Notes: generated by a model from the sequence alone, not told the origin. 62,727 bases of DNA from Rodentibacter myodis (GCF_001999305.1 NZ_MLHQ01000032.1:1-62727), one strand, 5' to 3'. Positions 23,165 to 33,325 are shown, counted from the stretch's first letter. Numbers and translations are program-made.

Positions 23165-24583
23165 ATGAACTTTCCCAAAATCGCTGAACAAGTGATAGAA
23201 AAGCTGGGTGGTAAGAGTAATATCGCCACCGCAGCCCATTGTGCAACACGTTTGCGTATTGTATTGAATGATGAAAGCAAAGTTGACAAAGAAGGCATCG
23301 ATAATATTGATGGTGTAAAAGGTCAATTTTCTGTTGCCGGTCAATACCAAATTATTTTTGGTTCAGGTACGGTGAATAAAGTGCATGAAGAGCTTACCAA
23401 ACAATTAGGTATTGGTGATGTGAGTAAAGCGGAAGTGGCAGAAGCGGCTGCCGGCAACCAAGGGTTATTACAACGTTTGGTGAAAGGCTTAGCGGATATT
23501 TTCGTGCCTATCATTCCTGCGATTGTGGCGGGCGGTTTATTGATGGGTATTCATTCAATGCTGACTTCCGTCGGTTTCTTCTGGGAAGGTCATTCGGTTG
23601 TAACGAAATATCCGGAAGTCTCCGATTTGGTCGATTTTATCAACACCATTGCTAATGCACCGTTTGTATTTTTACCGGTATTGCTCGGTTTTTCTGCTAC
23701 CCGAAAATTTGGCGGTAACCCATTCTTAGGTGCGGCATTAGGGATGCTTTTGGTTCACCCTGCGTTGGCAGACGGTTGGAACTATGCAAAAACCTTAATG
23801 GAAGGCAACATCAAATATTGGAATATCTTTGGTTTTGAAATTGAGAAAGTCGGTTATCAAGGTACGGTGATTCCAACCATCATTTCCGCTTGGGTGCTTG
23901 CCACTTTAGAAAAAACATTCCGTAAATTTGTCCCTTCTTATTTAGATAATCTCATCACGCCGTTATTTTCACTGTTTATTGCAGGTTGCTTGGCATTTAC
24001 CGTGATTGGGCCATTTGGTCGTGAGGCTGGTTCTTTAATTTCCAGCGGTTTAACTTGGTTATATGATACGCTTGGTTTTGTGGGCGGTGCGATTTTCGGG
24101 ACATTCTATGTGCCAATCGTGATTACCGGTATGCATCAAACCTTTATTGCGGTAGAAACGCAATTATTAGCGGATGTAGCACATACCGGCGGTACTTTTA
24201 TTTTCCCAATTGCCGCAATGTCGAACATTGCCCAAGGGGCGGCTTGTTTGGGCGTAGCGGTTGCATTAAAAGATCCGAAAGTGCGTGGTTTAGCCGTACC
24301 TTCCGGTATTTCGGCATTATTAGGTATTACTGAGCCGGCGATGTTTGGTGTGAATTTACGTTATCGTCAAGCATTCTTTGCCGCAATGATTGGTTCAGGC
24401 TTGGCAAGTGCCTTTATTGCGTTCTTTAATGTAAAAGCAATTGCCCTTGGAGCGGCAGGTTTCCTCGGCGTGCCGTCAATCAAACCGGATAGCTTGGCAA
24501 TGTATAGTGTGGGAATGGCAATTTCCTTTATCGTTGCATTTAGCTTATCTTTTATGATGGTAAAACGTGCAAATACAAAATAA
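23165..24583 (+). CDS. scrA: PTS EIIBC permease, sucrose type
   Basis: 472 residues, ribosome site TAGGAGA. EIIB domain first, phosphorylated cysteine Cys26 in AAHCATRLR, then the EIIC membrane domain (~105-470) with FVPIIPAIVAGGLLMG, ILGFSATRKFGGNPFLGA-like segments and the GITEPAMFGVNLRYRQAFF loop. No EIIA domain, so it needs EIIA-Glc. Motifs VKGQF...GQYQIIFGSGTVNKV favour the sucrose (ScrA) over the trehalose (TreB) branch, but TreB-like specificity cannot be excluded. No scrB hydrolase or regulator lies beside it. Confidence 0.75.
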   Translation: MNFPKIAEQVIEKLGGKSNIATAAHCATRLRIVLNDESKVDKEGIDNIDGVKGQFSVAGQYQIIFGSGTVNKVHEELTKQLGIGDVSKAEVAEAAAGNQGLLQRLVKGLADIFVPIIPAIVAGGLLMGIHSMLTSVGFFWEGHSVVTKYPEVSDLVDFINTIANAPFVFLPVLLGFSATRKFGGNPFLGAALGMLLVHPALADGWNYAKTLMEGNIKYWNIFGFEIEKVGYQGTVIPTIISAWVLATLEKTFRKFVPSYLDNLITPLFSLFIAGCLAFTVIGPFGREAGSLISSGLTWLYDTLGFVGGAIFGTFYVPIVITGMHQTFIAVETQLLADVAHTGGTFIFPIAAMSNIAQGAACLGVAVALKDPKVRGLAVPSGISALLGITEPAMFGVNLRYRQAFFAAMIGSGLASAFIAFFNVKAIALGAAGFLGVPSIKPDSLAMYSVGMAISFIVAFSLSFMMVKRANTK

Positions 24584-24603
24584 GCAATAATCGAAATACA
24601 AAA

Positions 24604-24634
24604 AAAGTGCGGTCAATTTGAGCGCACTTTTTAA
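24604..24634. terminator. USS-pair bidirectional terminator
   Basis: AAAGTGCG (24604-24611) with CGCACTTT (24623-24630), A-run before and T-run after, between convergent scrA and mtgA. Confidence 0.75.
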
Positions 24635-25377
24635 TCTAACTGTTTTAAATAACCCCTTCCTAATTGACTCATTTGCCGCATAATCCATTGTTGTTTTTTA
24701 CGCACTAAGGCACTCGGTTTATTTACTTTGTAAATAATTGGATTTGGTAACACCGTGGCTAATAATGCCGCTTCTGATTGGGTTAAATTTTTTGCGGATT
24801 TTTTAAAATAATGGCGGCTTGCCATTTCCACGCCAAAAATACCGTTGCCAAATTCCGCAATATTTAAATACACTTCTAAAATACGTTTTTTTGACCAGCC
24901 CAATTCTAATAACATTGTCGCCGGTACTTCCAATCCTTTGCGTAGCCAACTTTGACCGTGCCACAGCATTAAATTTTTAGCGGTTTGTTGTGAGATGGTT
25001 GAACCGCCACGAATTTGGCGTTTTGATTTTTCGTTATATTGAAAGGCTTTTTTAATCGCTTCAAAATCAAAGCCATAATGGTGAGGAAATTTTTGATCTT
25101 CCGCAGCGATAACGGCAAGTTGCATATTCGGAGAAATGTTTTCAATGTTCACCCAGTCCGATTTCGCCCAATAATGAAAATCACCCACGAGCCAGTGTCC
25201 GATTTGCTGTTGCACCATATAAGCGGAAAAAGGGATGGGAACAAAACGAAAAATCAGCACAAAAGCAAAAATGGCGAGGAAAAATCGCATCACTACCCGT
25301 TGCCAATTTTTCTTCCACCATTGAGGACTGAGTAAGCACAAAAGTGCGGTCAAAATTTGCTTAGTTTTTTTCCACAT
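24631..25377 (-). CDS. mtgA: Monofunctional peptidoglycan glycosyltransferase
   Basis: 248 residues from the ATG at 25377 (MWKKTKQ), inside the 3' end of trpR (17 bp overlap). A transmembrane anchor (~30-52) is followed by the GT51 domain with [16 protein letters not shown] (catalytic Glu in EDQ) and [14 protein letters not shown]. It polymerises glycan strands from lipid II without a transpeptidase domain. Co-transcribed with trpR as in H. influenzae. Confidence 0.95.
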   Translation of the reverse strand: MWKKTKQILTALLCLLSPQWWKKNWQRVVMRFFLAIFAFVLIFRFVPIPFSAYMVQQQIGHWLVGDFHYWAKSDWVNIENISPNMQLAVIAAEDQKFPHHYGFDFEAIKKAFQYNEKSKRQIRGGSTISQQTAKNLMLWHGQSWLRKGLEVPATMLLELGWSKKRILEVYLNIAEFGNGIFGVEMASRHYFKKSAKNLTQSEAALLATVLPNPIIYKVNKPSALVRKKQQWIMRQMSQLGRGYLKQLD

Positions 25378-25666
25378 TATCAAGATGTTGTTTCACCCAT
25401 TTCATAAAATCAGGATCCATTGTTTTAATCATATTTGAACCGCGGGTGATGGTGGCGGCACTGGTATTGAGGTTTTGTTGAATTTCCCGTTGGGATAAAT
25501 TTTTGTCGAGAAGTTGTGAGACAATTTGTAAACGTAAACCCACGGCATCGCGTTCGTCCGCCGTGAGTAGCAAGGTTAAAAGCTCTTGTGCTTTGCCTTG
25601 CTCGAAAGCGGTTTGCAACATAGCAAGAAAAGCCTGCCATTGATCTAAATTGCGACTGATATACAT
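25361..25666 (-). CDS. trpR: Trp operon repressor
   Basis: 101 residues, all-helical. The HTH is [20 protein letters not shown] followed by SNMIK, and [17 protein letters not shown] is the conserved helix C region. With bound tryptophan it represses trp genes. Located between slt and mtgA, as in enterobacteria (slt-trpR). Confidence 0.95.
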   Translation of the reverse strand: MYISRNLDQWQAFLAMLQTAFEQGKAQELLTLLLTADERDAVGLRLQIVSQLLDKNLSQREIQQNLNTSAATITRGSNMIKTMDPDFMKWVKQHLDNVEKN

Positions 25667-25697
25667 AGTGATACCTTATACTATTAAACTAGTGCGC

Positions 25698-27887
25698 TTA
25701 GTATAGCCGATCAAATTCTTCTTGGCGAAAGGTTTGTGGATTTTCTTTGTGCTGCAAAATTTGATAGTAAAAATCATACGCCAAGACATTTTGTACATAG
25801 CCTCGGGTTTCAAAAAAGGGAATGGAAGCGATAAATTCGTCCATTGCCAGTTTTCCATTGGCGCGTGCCAACCAGCGTTCGACACGGCTTGCCCCTGCAT
25901 TGTAAGCGGCGGCAATCAGAATACGATTATTCGGATATTTGGCGTTTAATTCATTTAAATGTGCCGTGCCAAGCAAAATATTGTTCAATGGTCTGAACAA
26001 GTCATTTTCACTTTGATATGGCAGTTGTTGATTGTTTGCCGTTAATTGTGCGGTGCTTGGGAGCAGCTGCATTAAACCACGGGCATTGGCTGAAGATTGT
26101 GCCATTGGATTCCACGCACTTTCTTGACGGGCAATTGCCATCGCAAAGGTTTTGGAGATAGCGGTGTTTACTTGGGCAGTCGGATTTTTTATGGTTTCCC
26201 TATTTAAGGCAATATCAAAATAATCTTGATAAGCATTGGGCAAACGCAAAGTCAGATAATCCCACGCTTTGGCGATAATTGAACCATCCACGCCTAAATC
26301 AAACCAGCCCTGTTGGTTGGCATATTCACTCAAAGCAATTTGTCGTGCCTGCTTTGAATTTTTTTCATCAACGGGAAGATTTTCCAGCAGAAAACGCCAA
26401 CGCTGTTTTGCCGCCCCTAAGCGATCTAATTGACGAAGTTCTGCAATTTCGGCTAAGGTATTTTGATGTTTTGTCCATTCATTTTTGAGTTCCGGTGTGG
26501 CTTGTTTTGATTCAAAATGATAGCCAGCCCCTCGATTTTTAGGGCTTAACATTGCTTGTGCCAACATTGGGTAAAAGCCACGTTCTTTAGAAAGTGCGGT
26601 CAAAATTGACGAGGTTTTTTGTTTATCGCTTTTCGCCAACCAATAACGCCATTCTTGTTTTTCTTTTCCTTCATTAGAAAGTGCGTTTAACCAAGGCATT
26701 AGATCGGTTTTCTGCCAAATTGCCATACGCAAACGGCGTTCAATCAGATTATCCGCCTTTAATTTTAGGATTTCCTCATCACGCCATTGTTGAAAATGCG
26801 GGCTTTCGTTATCAAAAAAACGGCTGATAAATGCTATTTTCCAATCCCGCATTTGAGCGTCATTGAGCTGCCACATTTTTGCCCATTGTTCATAAGGGGC
26901 GAAACTCGGTTCGTTGATATTTTCGGGAATACTGCGTAAATAACGGGAAAAACTTTGTAGTATCGCAAATTGATGGGGAATTTTGCCATTTTCAATCTGT
27001 GGTGATTTTTCCGCAATGATTTTGAGCTTACTTGGTGTTTTGAGTAAATCAATATAGCTTTGTAAATCCGCCAAAATTGTTGGATCTTCTTTTTCGCCAT
27101 TTAGGTTTTCTAATTCTTTCGCCAACAGCTCTAAGCCTTTTACATCATTTTGAGTGAAAAGATTTTTCGCTTTTTGATAAATCTTGTCTGAGGTTCTGTT
27201 CCCGGTGGCATACCATTGCGCCCAAAGAGGCGTGTCTTTGGTGATTTCGCCATTATTCAACCAAAGATTTTCAAAGCGGGTCAAAATATCGCGTTGATTT
27301 GGTTGTGGGGATTGATTTGCTTCCGTCGCTTTGGCTTCATTTTGATAGGCTTGGTTTAGCACGGCGATCTGCATAGCAAGGCGTTGCGGTTTGATTTTTT
27401 TCGCATAATCAACCAGCTCAGGGGCTTGATTGTTACTAAGTAGATTCAGTATGCCCTGTTCTAGGCGTGCGTGTAAAAAGTGGTGGGAATGTTTGTCTAA
27501 ATAATCCTCCATTTCTTTTTTTAATGCCATCACTTCATCTCGGGAGGTGTGCGGCGTGACCACATTGATTTGGCTTTCAAAATACGTTACCCACGCGTCA
27601 TTTTGTAATGGATAGCCTTCTAATGAACGAATAAGTTGTTGGAAAAGCGGTTTATTTTCAAAAACACGATTATTTTTAACCGCACTTTTCAATAAACTTT
27701 CCAACTGTAAAAAAGTAGCACGTTGTTCAAAATGTTTTAAACGAACTTCTTGTTGGGTTTGTTGCCATTTTGCTTGTTCTTCGGCAAGGTTAATGGAAGG
27801 TGTTTTTTCGTTTTTGTGCGTATTTGCCATAATTGGCTGAGAAAGTGCGGTCAAAATAGCAAAAGAAATGAGAGAAAGTTTTTTCAT
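25698..27887 (-). CDS. slt: Soluble lytic murein transglycosylase
   Basis: 729 residues, longer than the ~645 of E. coli Slt70. Signal peptide MKKLSLISFAILTALSQPIMA. Superhelical U/L domains to ~570, then the goose-lysozyme-like catalytic domain with the Glu in ARQESAWNPMAQSSANARGL (~590) and AAYNAGASRVERWL. It cleaves peptidoglycan to anhydromuropeptides in the periplasm. The insertion relative to E. coli lies in the helical doughnut. Confidence 0.95.
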   Translation of the reverse strand: MKKLSLISFAILTALSQPIMANTHKNEKTPSINLAEEQAKWQQTQQEVRLKHFEQRATFLQLESLLKSAVKNNRVFENKPLFQQLIRSLEGYPLQNDAWVTYFESQINVVTPHTSRDEVMALKKEMEDYLDKHSHHFLHARLEQGILNLLSNNQAPELVDYAKKIKPQRLAMQIAVLNQAYQNEAKATEANQSPQPNQRDILTRFENLWLNNGEITKDTPLWAQWYATGNRTSDKIYQKAKNLFTQNDVKGLELLAKELENLNGEKEDPTILADLQSYIDLLKTPSKLKIIAEKSPQIENGKIPHQFAILQSFSRYLRSIPENINEPSFAPYEQWAKMWQLNDAQMRDWKIAFISRFFDNESPHFQQWRDEEILKLKADNLIERRLRMAIWQKTDLMPWLNALSNEGKEKQEWRYWLAKSDKQKTSSILTALSKERGFYPMLAQAMLSPKNRGAGYHFESKQATPELKNEWTKHQNTLAEIAELRQLDRLGAAKQRWRFLLENLPVDEKNSKQARQIALSEYANQQGWFDLGVDGSIIAKAWDYLTLRLPNAYQDYFDIALNRETIKNPTAQVNTAISKTFAMAIARQESAWNPMAQSSANARGLMQLLPSTAQLTANNQQLPYQSENDLFRPLNNILLGTAHLNELNAKYPNNRILIAAAYNAGASRVERWLARANGKLAMDEFIASIPFFETRGYVQNVLAYDFYYQILQHKENPQTFRQEEFDRLY

Positions 27888-27916
27888 ATTTTTAATGGTT
27901 ATTGAACATCATTTGT

Positions 27917-27945
27917 AAAAAAGCGAACCCTTAGATTCGCTTTTT
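27917..27945. terminator. Terminator between yciI and slt
   Basis: AAAGCGAA and TTCGCTTT form a stem followed (plus strand) by T and (minus strand) by T from the A-run; it ends the yciI transcript before slt. Confidence 0.65.
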
Positions 27946-27960
27946 AGTAGATTAGTTTCG

Positions 27961-28257
27961 TTAAAACACTTTTTTAAAGGGTTTTACAATCACTTCGCCA
28001 TATACGCCGGCTTCTACATAAGGATCTTGTGTTGCCCACTCTTTTGCTGCCGTTAAGCTCTCAAATTGAGCGATTACCGTTGAGCCGGTAAATCCGGCGT
28101 CACCGGGGTTTTCATCATCAATAGCCGGATTAGGGCCGGCGGTGAGGAGGCGGTTTTCCGCTTGTAATTGTTTTAAACGTGCCAAGTGTTGTTCACGCAC
28201 GGCAAGGCGTTTTGATAGCGTACCGGGAATATCCTGTGCAAAAATAACGTAATACAT
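27961..28257 (-). CDS. yciI: YciI family protein
   Basis: 98 residues, the family length, with [25 protein letters not shown] and the conserved DP in [14 protein letters not shown]. The fold is dimeric ferredoxin-like with a putative His/Asp active site; the reaction is unknown. It follows yciA and belongs to the yciC-yciB-yciA-yciI cluster. Confidence 0.9.
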   Translation of the reverse strand: MYYVIFAQDIPGTLSKRLAVREQHLARLKQLQAENRLLTAGPNPAIDDENPGDAGFTGSTVIAQFESLTAAKEWATQDPYVEAGVYGEVIVKPFKKVF

Positions 28258-28291
28258 TGTGTTCTCCTTTTAATGGGTTAATAGATGGGGA

Positions 28292-28762
28292 TTAAGAGGC
28301 TTGGGCTTCTTCAATAGAAGCCAAGGCTTTTTCTAATTCGTGATTGTTCTCGCGCGGAATAGCACGTGATTTGCCGTTGTTATCTACGGCAACAAAGGTG
28401 AATACCGCATCGGTTACGCAATAACGCTCGCCAATCGGTTCGCTTGAGACTTTTTTTACCCACACTTCCACTTTAATTTGAATGGAAGAACGCCCGACTT
28501 TTAAGCATTGTCCATAGCAACACACCACATCGCCAACAGTAATGGGCTTGATGAAATTCATACTGTCCACGGCAACGGTAACTACACGACCGTGGGCGAT
28601 TTCTTTGGCTAAAATTGCGCCGCCCATATCCATTTGCGACATAATCCAACCGCCGAAAATATCACCGTTCGCATTGGTGTCGGAAGGCATAGCAAGAGTG
28701 CGTAATAATAATGTGCCTTTTGATTGGCGACCGTTTTTATCAATAAAATTTGAGGACATCAT
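28292..28762 (-). CDS. yciA: Acyl-CoA thioesterase YciA
   Basis: 156 residues, a hotdog-fold thioesterase: [20 protein letters not shown] (catalytic Asp) and [20 protein letters not shown]. The H. influenzae protein (HI0827) is a broad-specificity hexameric acyl-CoA thioesterase. Its ATG overlaps the yciB stop (4 bp), so translation is coupled. Confidence 0.95.
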   Translation of the reverse strand: MMSSNFIDKNGRQSKGTLLLRTLAMPSDTNANGDIFGGWIMSQMDMGGAILAKEIAHGRVVTVAVDSMNFIKPITVGDVVCCYGQCLKVGRSSIQIKVEVWVKKVSSEPIGERYCVTDAVFTFVAVDNNGKSRAIPRENNHELEKALASIEEAQAS

Positions 28763-29319
28763 TGTTCTCCGTTTTTGTGATTATTTTGTTCGTCTTTGGG
28801 TAAATATTTGTAAATGTAAACGCCGGAAAGAATTGTTGCGATAAACGTCATCCCAATTAAGCCGAAAGATTTAAAATCGATCCAAGCTTCTTCCGACATA
28901 TTGTGGCTGATATAAATATTCACCAACATACAAATGAGGAAGAAAATTGCCCAACCAAGATTGAGGGTATGCCACGCTTTTTCCGGCAGCGTGATTTCTT
29001 TGCCGAGTAATTTTTTGATGAGAGGTGTTTTAAATTGAAATTGTGCAACAAGTAACACAATGGCAAAGAGGGCATTGATGATGGTGACTTTCCACTGAAG
29101 ATAGCGTAATTCGTTGAAATAAGCGGTTAAAAGCCCGAAGAAAACCACGGAGCCTGCCATAATTTTTTGTTGTTTTTCAATTGTGCCATATTTCCATTTT
29201 AAAACGATCATTTGCACAATGGTGGCAATCACAAGGACGATCGCCGCATCACGCACGCCCCCAAGTTTATAGGTGATAAAAAATAAAATGAGTGGAATAA
29301 ATTCAAGTAATTGTTTCAT
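28759..29319 (-). CDS. yciB: Inner-membrane septation protein YciB (IspZ)
   Basis: 186 residues with about five transmembrane helices ([68 protein letters not shown]). YciB contributes to cell-envelope integrity and division. The intracellular septation label comes from Shigella. Directly follows yciC with no gap. Confidence 0.93.
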   Translation of the reverse strand: MKQLLEFIPLILFFITYKLGGVRDAAIVLVIATIVQMIVLKWKYGTIEKQQKIMAGSVVFFGLLTAYFNELRYLQWKVTIINALFAIVLLVAQFQFKTPLIKKLLGKEITLPEKAWHTLNLGWAIFFLICMLVNIYISHNMSEEAWIDFKSFGLIGMTFIATILSGVYIYKYLPKDEQNNHKNGEQ

Positions 29320-30072
29320 TTATACTTCCTTCATCAATAAACTGTAAAAACGGTAGGTTATAACCAACTTTAAAATATTCACTGTCGCCACCAAAAGGCT
29401 GGTTACAACAGCAAAGAAAATGTTGCCGGGAATGGAAATAATTGGAGAAATTAAAAGAGGAGCAACAACATAGATAAGCAAGGTGTAAATAAATAAGTCC
29501 CCTTTTCTTTTCATTCCTTGCAGCCAAACTTTTTTAAGGCTTTGGGAAATACTATCTTGGGTTGTTAAATAATGTGTCGCCGATAAATTTAAACGAACGA
29601 AAAAATACATCCCAAAAAGGAAGACAAGAAAGGACACAATAGAAGGGGCGGTTGGCGTTTGGCTCATTACGCTGGTGGCGATTTCAATCAAAGCAAATAA
29701 TAACGGTGTGATAGCAATCACTTCCAACACAATCGCCCCCACAAAACGTGGCAAGGTGGCACGAAAGCTTTGTGCTAAAGTGCGGTAGTTTTGTTGGCTG
29801 ATTTGATGAACGCTAATTAATACCCAAGCACTAATAAAAGCCGAGGCTAATTGTGTGATAAAAAATGATAAAAGCATACCTGATTCAAGGTTTCCAACAT
29901 CAGGTAAAGCTGTATTATTCGGCAAAGTATCTTGAGGAATGAGTGGGGGGCTTAATAATACGCTCGCCATCTGCACCATAAACAGAATTAAGACAAATTG
30001 AAGGGCGATTTTTTGTTGATTGCGAAAAAAATGCCAACTGTCTTGCAAAACTTGGGTAAAGTTAATCTTCAT
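29320..30072 (-). CDS. yciC: UPF0259 family membrane protein YciC
   Basis: 250 residues from MKINFTQVLQDSWHFFRNQQ; the in-frame extension of 19 codons upstream lacks a ribosome site. Six predicted membrane helices. The family is linked to envelope homeostasis; no activity is known. First gene of the yciC-yciB-yciA-yciI run, divergent from ompW exactly as in enterobacteria. Confidence 0.85.
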   Translation of the reverse strand: MKINFTQVLQDSWHFFRNQQKIALQFVLILFMVQMASVLLSPPLIPQDTLPNNTALPDVGNLESGMLLSFFITQLASAFISAWVLISVHQISQQNYRTLAQSFRATLPRFVGAIVLEVIAITPLLFALIEIATSVMSQTPTAPSIVSFLVFLFGMYFFVRLNLSATHYLTTQDSISQSLKKVWLQGMKRKGDLFIYTLLIYVVAPLLISPIISIPGNIFFAVVTSLLVATVNILKLVITYRFYSLLMKEV

Positions 30073-30241
30073 TTTATTTTCTCTTTTCAAAAATGGCGCA
30101 ATTATACCTTGTTTGTGCGATTGTGCCATTTATCTTACGTAAAAATTCCGCTTTTTGATATGGCACAAATTTCTTAATTTCAAGTTTTTTCATTAAAAGT
30201 GCGGTCATTTTTAATGAGAAATTTTTACTAATTCATAAAAA

Positions 30242-30257
30242 TTTGAAGTAGATCACA
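30242..30257. promoter_or_regulatory. CRP-type site in the yciC/ompW intergenic region
   Basis: TTTGA (30242-30246), six bases, TCACA (30253-30257): close to the CRP consensus TGTGA-N6-TCACA and compatible with FNR as well. ompW is regulated by both in enterobacteria. It is ~95 bp upstream of ompW. Confidence 0.55.
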
Positions 30258-30350
30258 GAATGACTACTCAAAATGAAGTATATTTCACGCTGTTGATAGC
30301 CATAAAGTTTTTATGGTTTTCACTCAAATATAATACTTAAGGAGTTCAAT

Positions 30351-31016
30351 ATGAAAAAAACAGCACTCGCATTAGGCTTAACAGCAGCATTATTTAGTGG
30401 CGTAGCAAGCGCACACCAAGCAGGTGATTTTATTTTACGTGTTGGTGGTGTGTTTGTATCGGCACATTCTGAATCAGACACAAAAGGTGTCGGTGCAGGT
30501 AAACCGGAAGTGGTATTAGATGTAAAAGATAATGCACAACTCGGTTTAACCGGTACTTATATGTTTACCGACAATATCGGTGTGGAATTATTAGGTGCAA
30601 CCCCATTCTCACATAAAATTACCGCTCACGTACCGGCTTTAGGTGCAAATGCAAACCTTGGTGAAGTGGTGAAATTAAAACAACTTCCACCAAGTTTATA
30701 CGCACAATATTATTTCTTAGATAAAAATGCAGGTTCTCGCCCGTATATCGGTGCAGGTGTAAACTATACCCGTTTCTTTAATGCAAAATCATTAAATCCG
30801 GCAGTAACAAATTTAAATGTTAAAAAACATTCTTTCGCACCGGTTGTGAATGCAGGTATTGATATTAAATTAACAGATAACCTCTATTTGAATACTGCAA
30901 TGTGGTACACCCATATTAAAACTAAAGCGAAATTTGATGCGTTAGGTTTAAACCACGAAGTTGATGTAAGACTTAACCCATTTGTGTTCTTCGCAGGTCT
31001 TGGTTACAGTTTCTAA
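30351..31016 (+). CDS. ompW: OmpW family outer-membrane protein
   Basis: 221 residues; signal peptide MKKTALALGLTAALFSGVASA, then an eight-stranded barrel ending VRLNPFVFFAGLGYSF with terminal Phe. GGVFVSAHSESD, YMFTDNIGVELLGATPFSHK and SLYAQYYFLDK are OmpW motifs. It forms a hydrophobic channel for small molecules. Strong ribosome site AAGGAG. Confidence 0.95.
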   Translation: MKKTALALGLTAALFSGVASAHQAGDFILRVGGVFVSAHSESDTKGVGAGKPEVVLDVKDNAQLGLTGTYMFTDNIGVELLGATPFSHKITAHVPALGANANLGEVVKLKQLPPSLYAQYYFLDKNAGSRPYIGAGVNYTRFFNAKSLNPAVTNLNVKKHSFAPVVNAGIDIKLTDNLYLNTAMWYTHIKTKAKFDALGLNHEVDVRLNPFVFFAGLGYSF

Positions 31017-31041
31017 TCTTAGTGAGTCCTCTATTTAACAA

Positions 31042-31072
31042 AAAAGCGATGAATGATTTCATCGCTTTTCTT
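31042..31072. terminator. Bidirectional terminator between ompW and purN
   Basis: AAAAGCGATGAA pairs with TTTCATCGCTTTT around a three-base loop. Confidence 0.8.
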
Positions 31073-31079
31073 TTAGTTT

Positions 31080-31718
31080 TTATTCACTTGCGTAACCTTG
31101 TTTGGGTAATGGCTTACCGTCCAAATAGGCGATACCGTCTTTTAGGCATAAACGATCTTCCGCAAACCATTTAATTACCATTGGATAAATGCGATATTCT
31201 TGTTCCCTTGTGCGTAATTCAATCTCTTCCACATTATCATCAGGAAAAATCGGCACTTTGGCTTGTAAAATAATTGCACCGCCGTCCACTTCTTCATTGA
31301 CAAAATGTACGGTTGTACCGTGTTCCGTATCACCGGCTTCCAATGCTCGCCGATAGGTATTTAAGCCCGCATATTTGGGTAAGAGAGAAGGGTGAATATT
31401 GAGAATTTTACTGCAAAAACGTTGAGTAAACGCAGCCGTTAAAATTTTCATATAGCCGGCAAGCACGATTAAATCCACTTCCATTGATTGCAAATAATCA
31501 CCAATGGCATTATCCATTTCTGCATTATTGGCAAAATCTTGGCGTAAAAAAACTTGGGTAGGAATGACCGCACTTTTGGCACGTTCAAGTCCAAACGCTT
31601 CCGCTTTATTACTGACAACACAGGCGATTTTGGCAGGAATAAACCCCGTTTCACAGGCATCAATAATGGCTTGAAGATTACTTCCCTGCCCTGAAATTAA
31701 AACAGCAATTTTTTTCAT
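31080..31718 (-). CDS. purN: Phosphoribosylglycinamide formyltransferase (GART)
   Basis: 212 residues. MKKIAVLISGQGSNLQAIID (phosphate loop), catalytic Asn-His-Asp set in KILNIHPSLLPKYAGLNTYR and HGTTVHFVNEEVDGGAII. Third step of de novo purine synthesis. Follows purM after 50 bp that contain a hairpin. Confidence 0.97.
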   Translation of the reverse strand: MKKIAVLISGQGSNLQAIIDACETGFIPAKIACVVSNKAEAFGLERAKSAVIPTQVFLRQDFANNAEMDNAIGDYLQSMEVDLIVLAGYMKILTAAFTQRFCSKILNIHPSLLPKYAGLNTYRRALEAGDTEHGTTVHFVNEEVDGGAIILQAKVPIFPDDNVEEIELRTREQEYRIYPMVIKWFAEDRLCLKDGIAYLDGKPLPKQGYASE

Positions 31719-31735
31719 AAAGATCCTAAAGAGAA

Positions 31736-31760
31736 AAGGCGAATTTTCATTCGCCTTATT
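31736..31760 (-). terminator. Hairpin between purM and purN
   Basis: AAGGCGAA/TTCGCCTT stem; on the minus strand it is followed by TTTTCTC. It may attenuate read-through from purM into purN. Confidence 0.5.
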
Positions 31761-31768
31761 GGGAAAAA

Positions 31769-32806
31769 TTATTGAATAACGACCCGTTCTTCGCCATCCT
31801 TTGCCGACTCAATATGACCGATCAGCCACGCATTTTCACCGGCTTGTTTTAAAATGGCAAGTGCGGTTTCTACTTCAGCCTGCGGAAGGGCAATTACCAT
31901 ACCCACGCCACAGTTGAACGTGCGGTACATTTCATAGGTGGAAATATTGCCTTGTTCTTGCAGCCATTTGAAGATTGGTTGCCATTCCCAGCTTTTTTCA
32001 TTGATAACGGCTTTGGTATTTTTTGGCAACACACGTGGAATGTTTTCCCAGAAGCCACCGCCTGTTAAGTGTGCGATGGCGTGAACATCGGTTTGTTTAA
32101 TAAGGGATAAGATAGATTTCACATAAATTTTGGTTGGGGCTAACACTTGTTCGCTTAATGGTTTTCCGTTTAATTGCTCTGTTTCGGGATTCACACCGGA
32201 AACTTCGATCACTTTACGAATTAAAGAATAGCCATTGGAATGAGGACCGCTTGAGCCTAAAGCGATTAAGGCATCTCCGTTACGCACTTGGCTACCGTCA
32301 ATAATTTCAGATTTTTCTACCACGCCCACACAAAAACCGGCTAAATCGTAATCGCCTTCGTGATACATTCCCGGCATTTCAGCGGTTTCACCGCCCACAA
32401 GCGCACAACCTGATTGCACACAGCCTTCCGCAATGCCTTTGACTACATCTGAAGCCACATCCACCTCTAATTTACCGGTAGCATAATAGTCTAAGAAAAA
32501 TAACGGCTCGGCACCTTGCACCACTAAGTCGTTCACACACATTGCGACCAAATCCACACCAATTGTATCGTGCTTTTTCAAATCAATCGCCAAACGTAAT
32601 TTTGTTCCCACGCCGTCCGTGCCGGAAACCAAAATCGGCTCTTTATATTTGCTTGGAATTGCACATAATGCGCCAAATCCGCCAAGTCCACCAATGACTT
32701 CCGAACGGGTAGTGCGTTTGACGTGTGGTTTGATTCGTTCGACAAGTTCATTACCGGCATTAATATCCACGCCGGCATCTTTGTAACTTAATGATTGTTT
32801 GCTCAC
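31769..32806 (-). CDS. purM: Phosphoribosylformylglycinamidine cyclo-ligase (AIR synthetase)
   Basis: 345 residues, the same as E. coli. [20 protein letters not shown] at the start, [10 protein letters not shown] and [12 protein letters not shown] (ATP-binding), [15 protein letters not shown]. Fifth step of purine synthesis. A PurR box lies 53 bp upstream of the start. Confidence 0.97.
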   Translation of the reverse strand: MSKQSLSYKDAGVDINAGNELVERIKPHVKRTTRSEVIGGLGGFGALCAIPSKYKEPILVSGTDGVGTKLRLAIDLKKHDTIGVDLVAMCVNDLVVQGAEPLFFLDYYATGKLEVDVASDVVKGIAEGCVQSGCALVGGETAEMPGMYHEGDYDLAGFCVGVVEKSEIIDGSQVRNGDALIALGSSGPHSNGYSLIRKVIEVSGVNPETEQLNGKPLSEQVLAPTKIYVKSILSLIKQTDVHAIAHLTGGGFWENIPRVLPKNTKAVINEKSWEWQPIFKWLQEQGNISTYEMYRTFNCGVGMVIALPQAEVETALAILKQAGENAWLIGHIESAKDGEERVVIQ

Positions 32807-32858
32807 AATGTTTTCCTGAGTTTGTTAAAGAAAAAATCAGCGCAGATTGTATCAGTTT

Positions 32859-32874
32859 ACGCAAACGTTTGCGA
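32859..32874. promoter_or_regulatory. PurR operator of purMN
   Basis: ACGCAAACGTTTGCGA matches the PUR box ACGCAAACGTTTGCGT at 15 of 16 positions, with a perfect 14 bp palindrome core. Confidence 0.9.
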
Positions 32875-32890
32875 TAAAATTTTAAGACAA

Positions 32891-32926
32891 AAAAGACCGC
32901 ACATTAAATAAAGTGCGGTCTTTTTC
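32891..32926. terminator. USS-pair terminator after yfcZ
   Basis: AAAGACCGCAC...GTGCGGTCTTT with flanking A and T runs; an inverted pair of uptake sequences. Confidence 0.8.
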
Positions 32927-32936
32927 ATTGTTATTT

Positions 32937-33224
32937 TTAACGGTTTGCCAATTCAAAAATCATCGCTTCGGCTTGACAGCTAAAGGTGAAACTTGCTTTT
33001 AATTGCACACCGTTTTCAAGAGTGATAATTTCACTGCTGATTTGGCAAGGATCACTTTCTGTTTTGTGTGCTTTTTCCGTGAGTGTTGCAAGGGCTTGTT
33101 CTGCTTCGGCTTGGCTGCCGTAAATTTGTTCCACATTCACCGTGCAGTCTGAGCCATCAATAATCGTCCCCACATCCACACAGCTACAAGTAAGGGATTC
33201 TTCCGCTTTGCATTTTATTGCCAT
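32937..33224 (-). CDS. yfcZ: YfcZ/YiiS family (DUF406) protein
   Basis: 95 residues, cysteine-rich N-terminus (CKAEESLTCSCVDVGTIIDG) and the DUF406 end ASFTFSCQAEAMIFELANR. Function unknown. It is divergent from fadL, as in E. coli (yfcZ-fadL). Confidence 0.88.
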   Translation of the reverse strand: MAIKCKAEESLTCSCVDVGTIIDGSDCTVNVEQIYGSQAEAEQALATLTEKAHKTESDPCQISSEIITLENGVQLKASFTFSCQAEAMIFELANR

Positions 33225-33312
33225 AATTTATCCTTATTTTAAAATTAAAATTGGCATTATTTTAGCACTTTTGAAAATAACTTGAAAACTCACCGCACTT
33301 TAAATTGTGCCT

Positions 33313-33325
33313 ACTGGTCGGAACT
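33313..33325. promoter_or_regulatory. FadR-like operator in front of fadL
   Basis: ACTGGTCGGAACT resembles the FadR consensus (CTGGTCNGACC) with one deviation, ~95 bp before the fadL start in the yfcZ/fadL divergent region. Confidence 0.6.
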
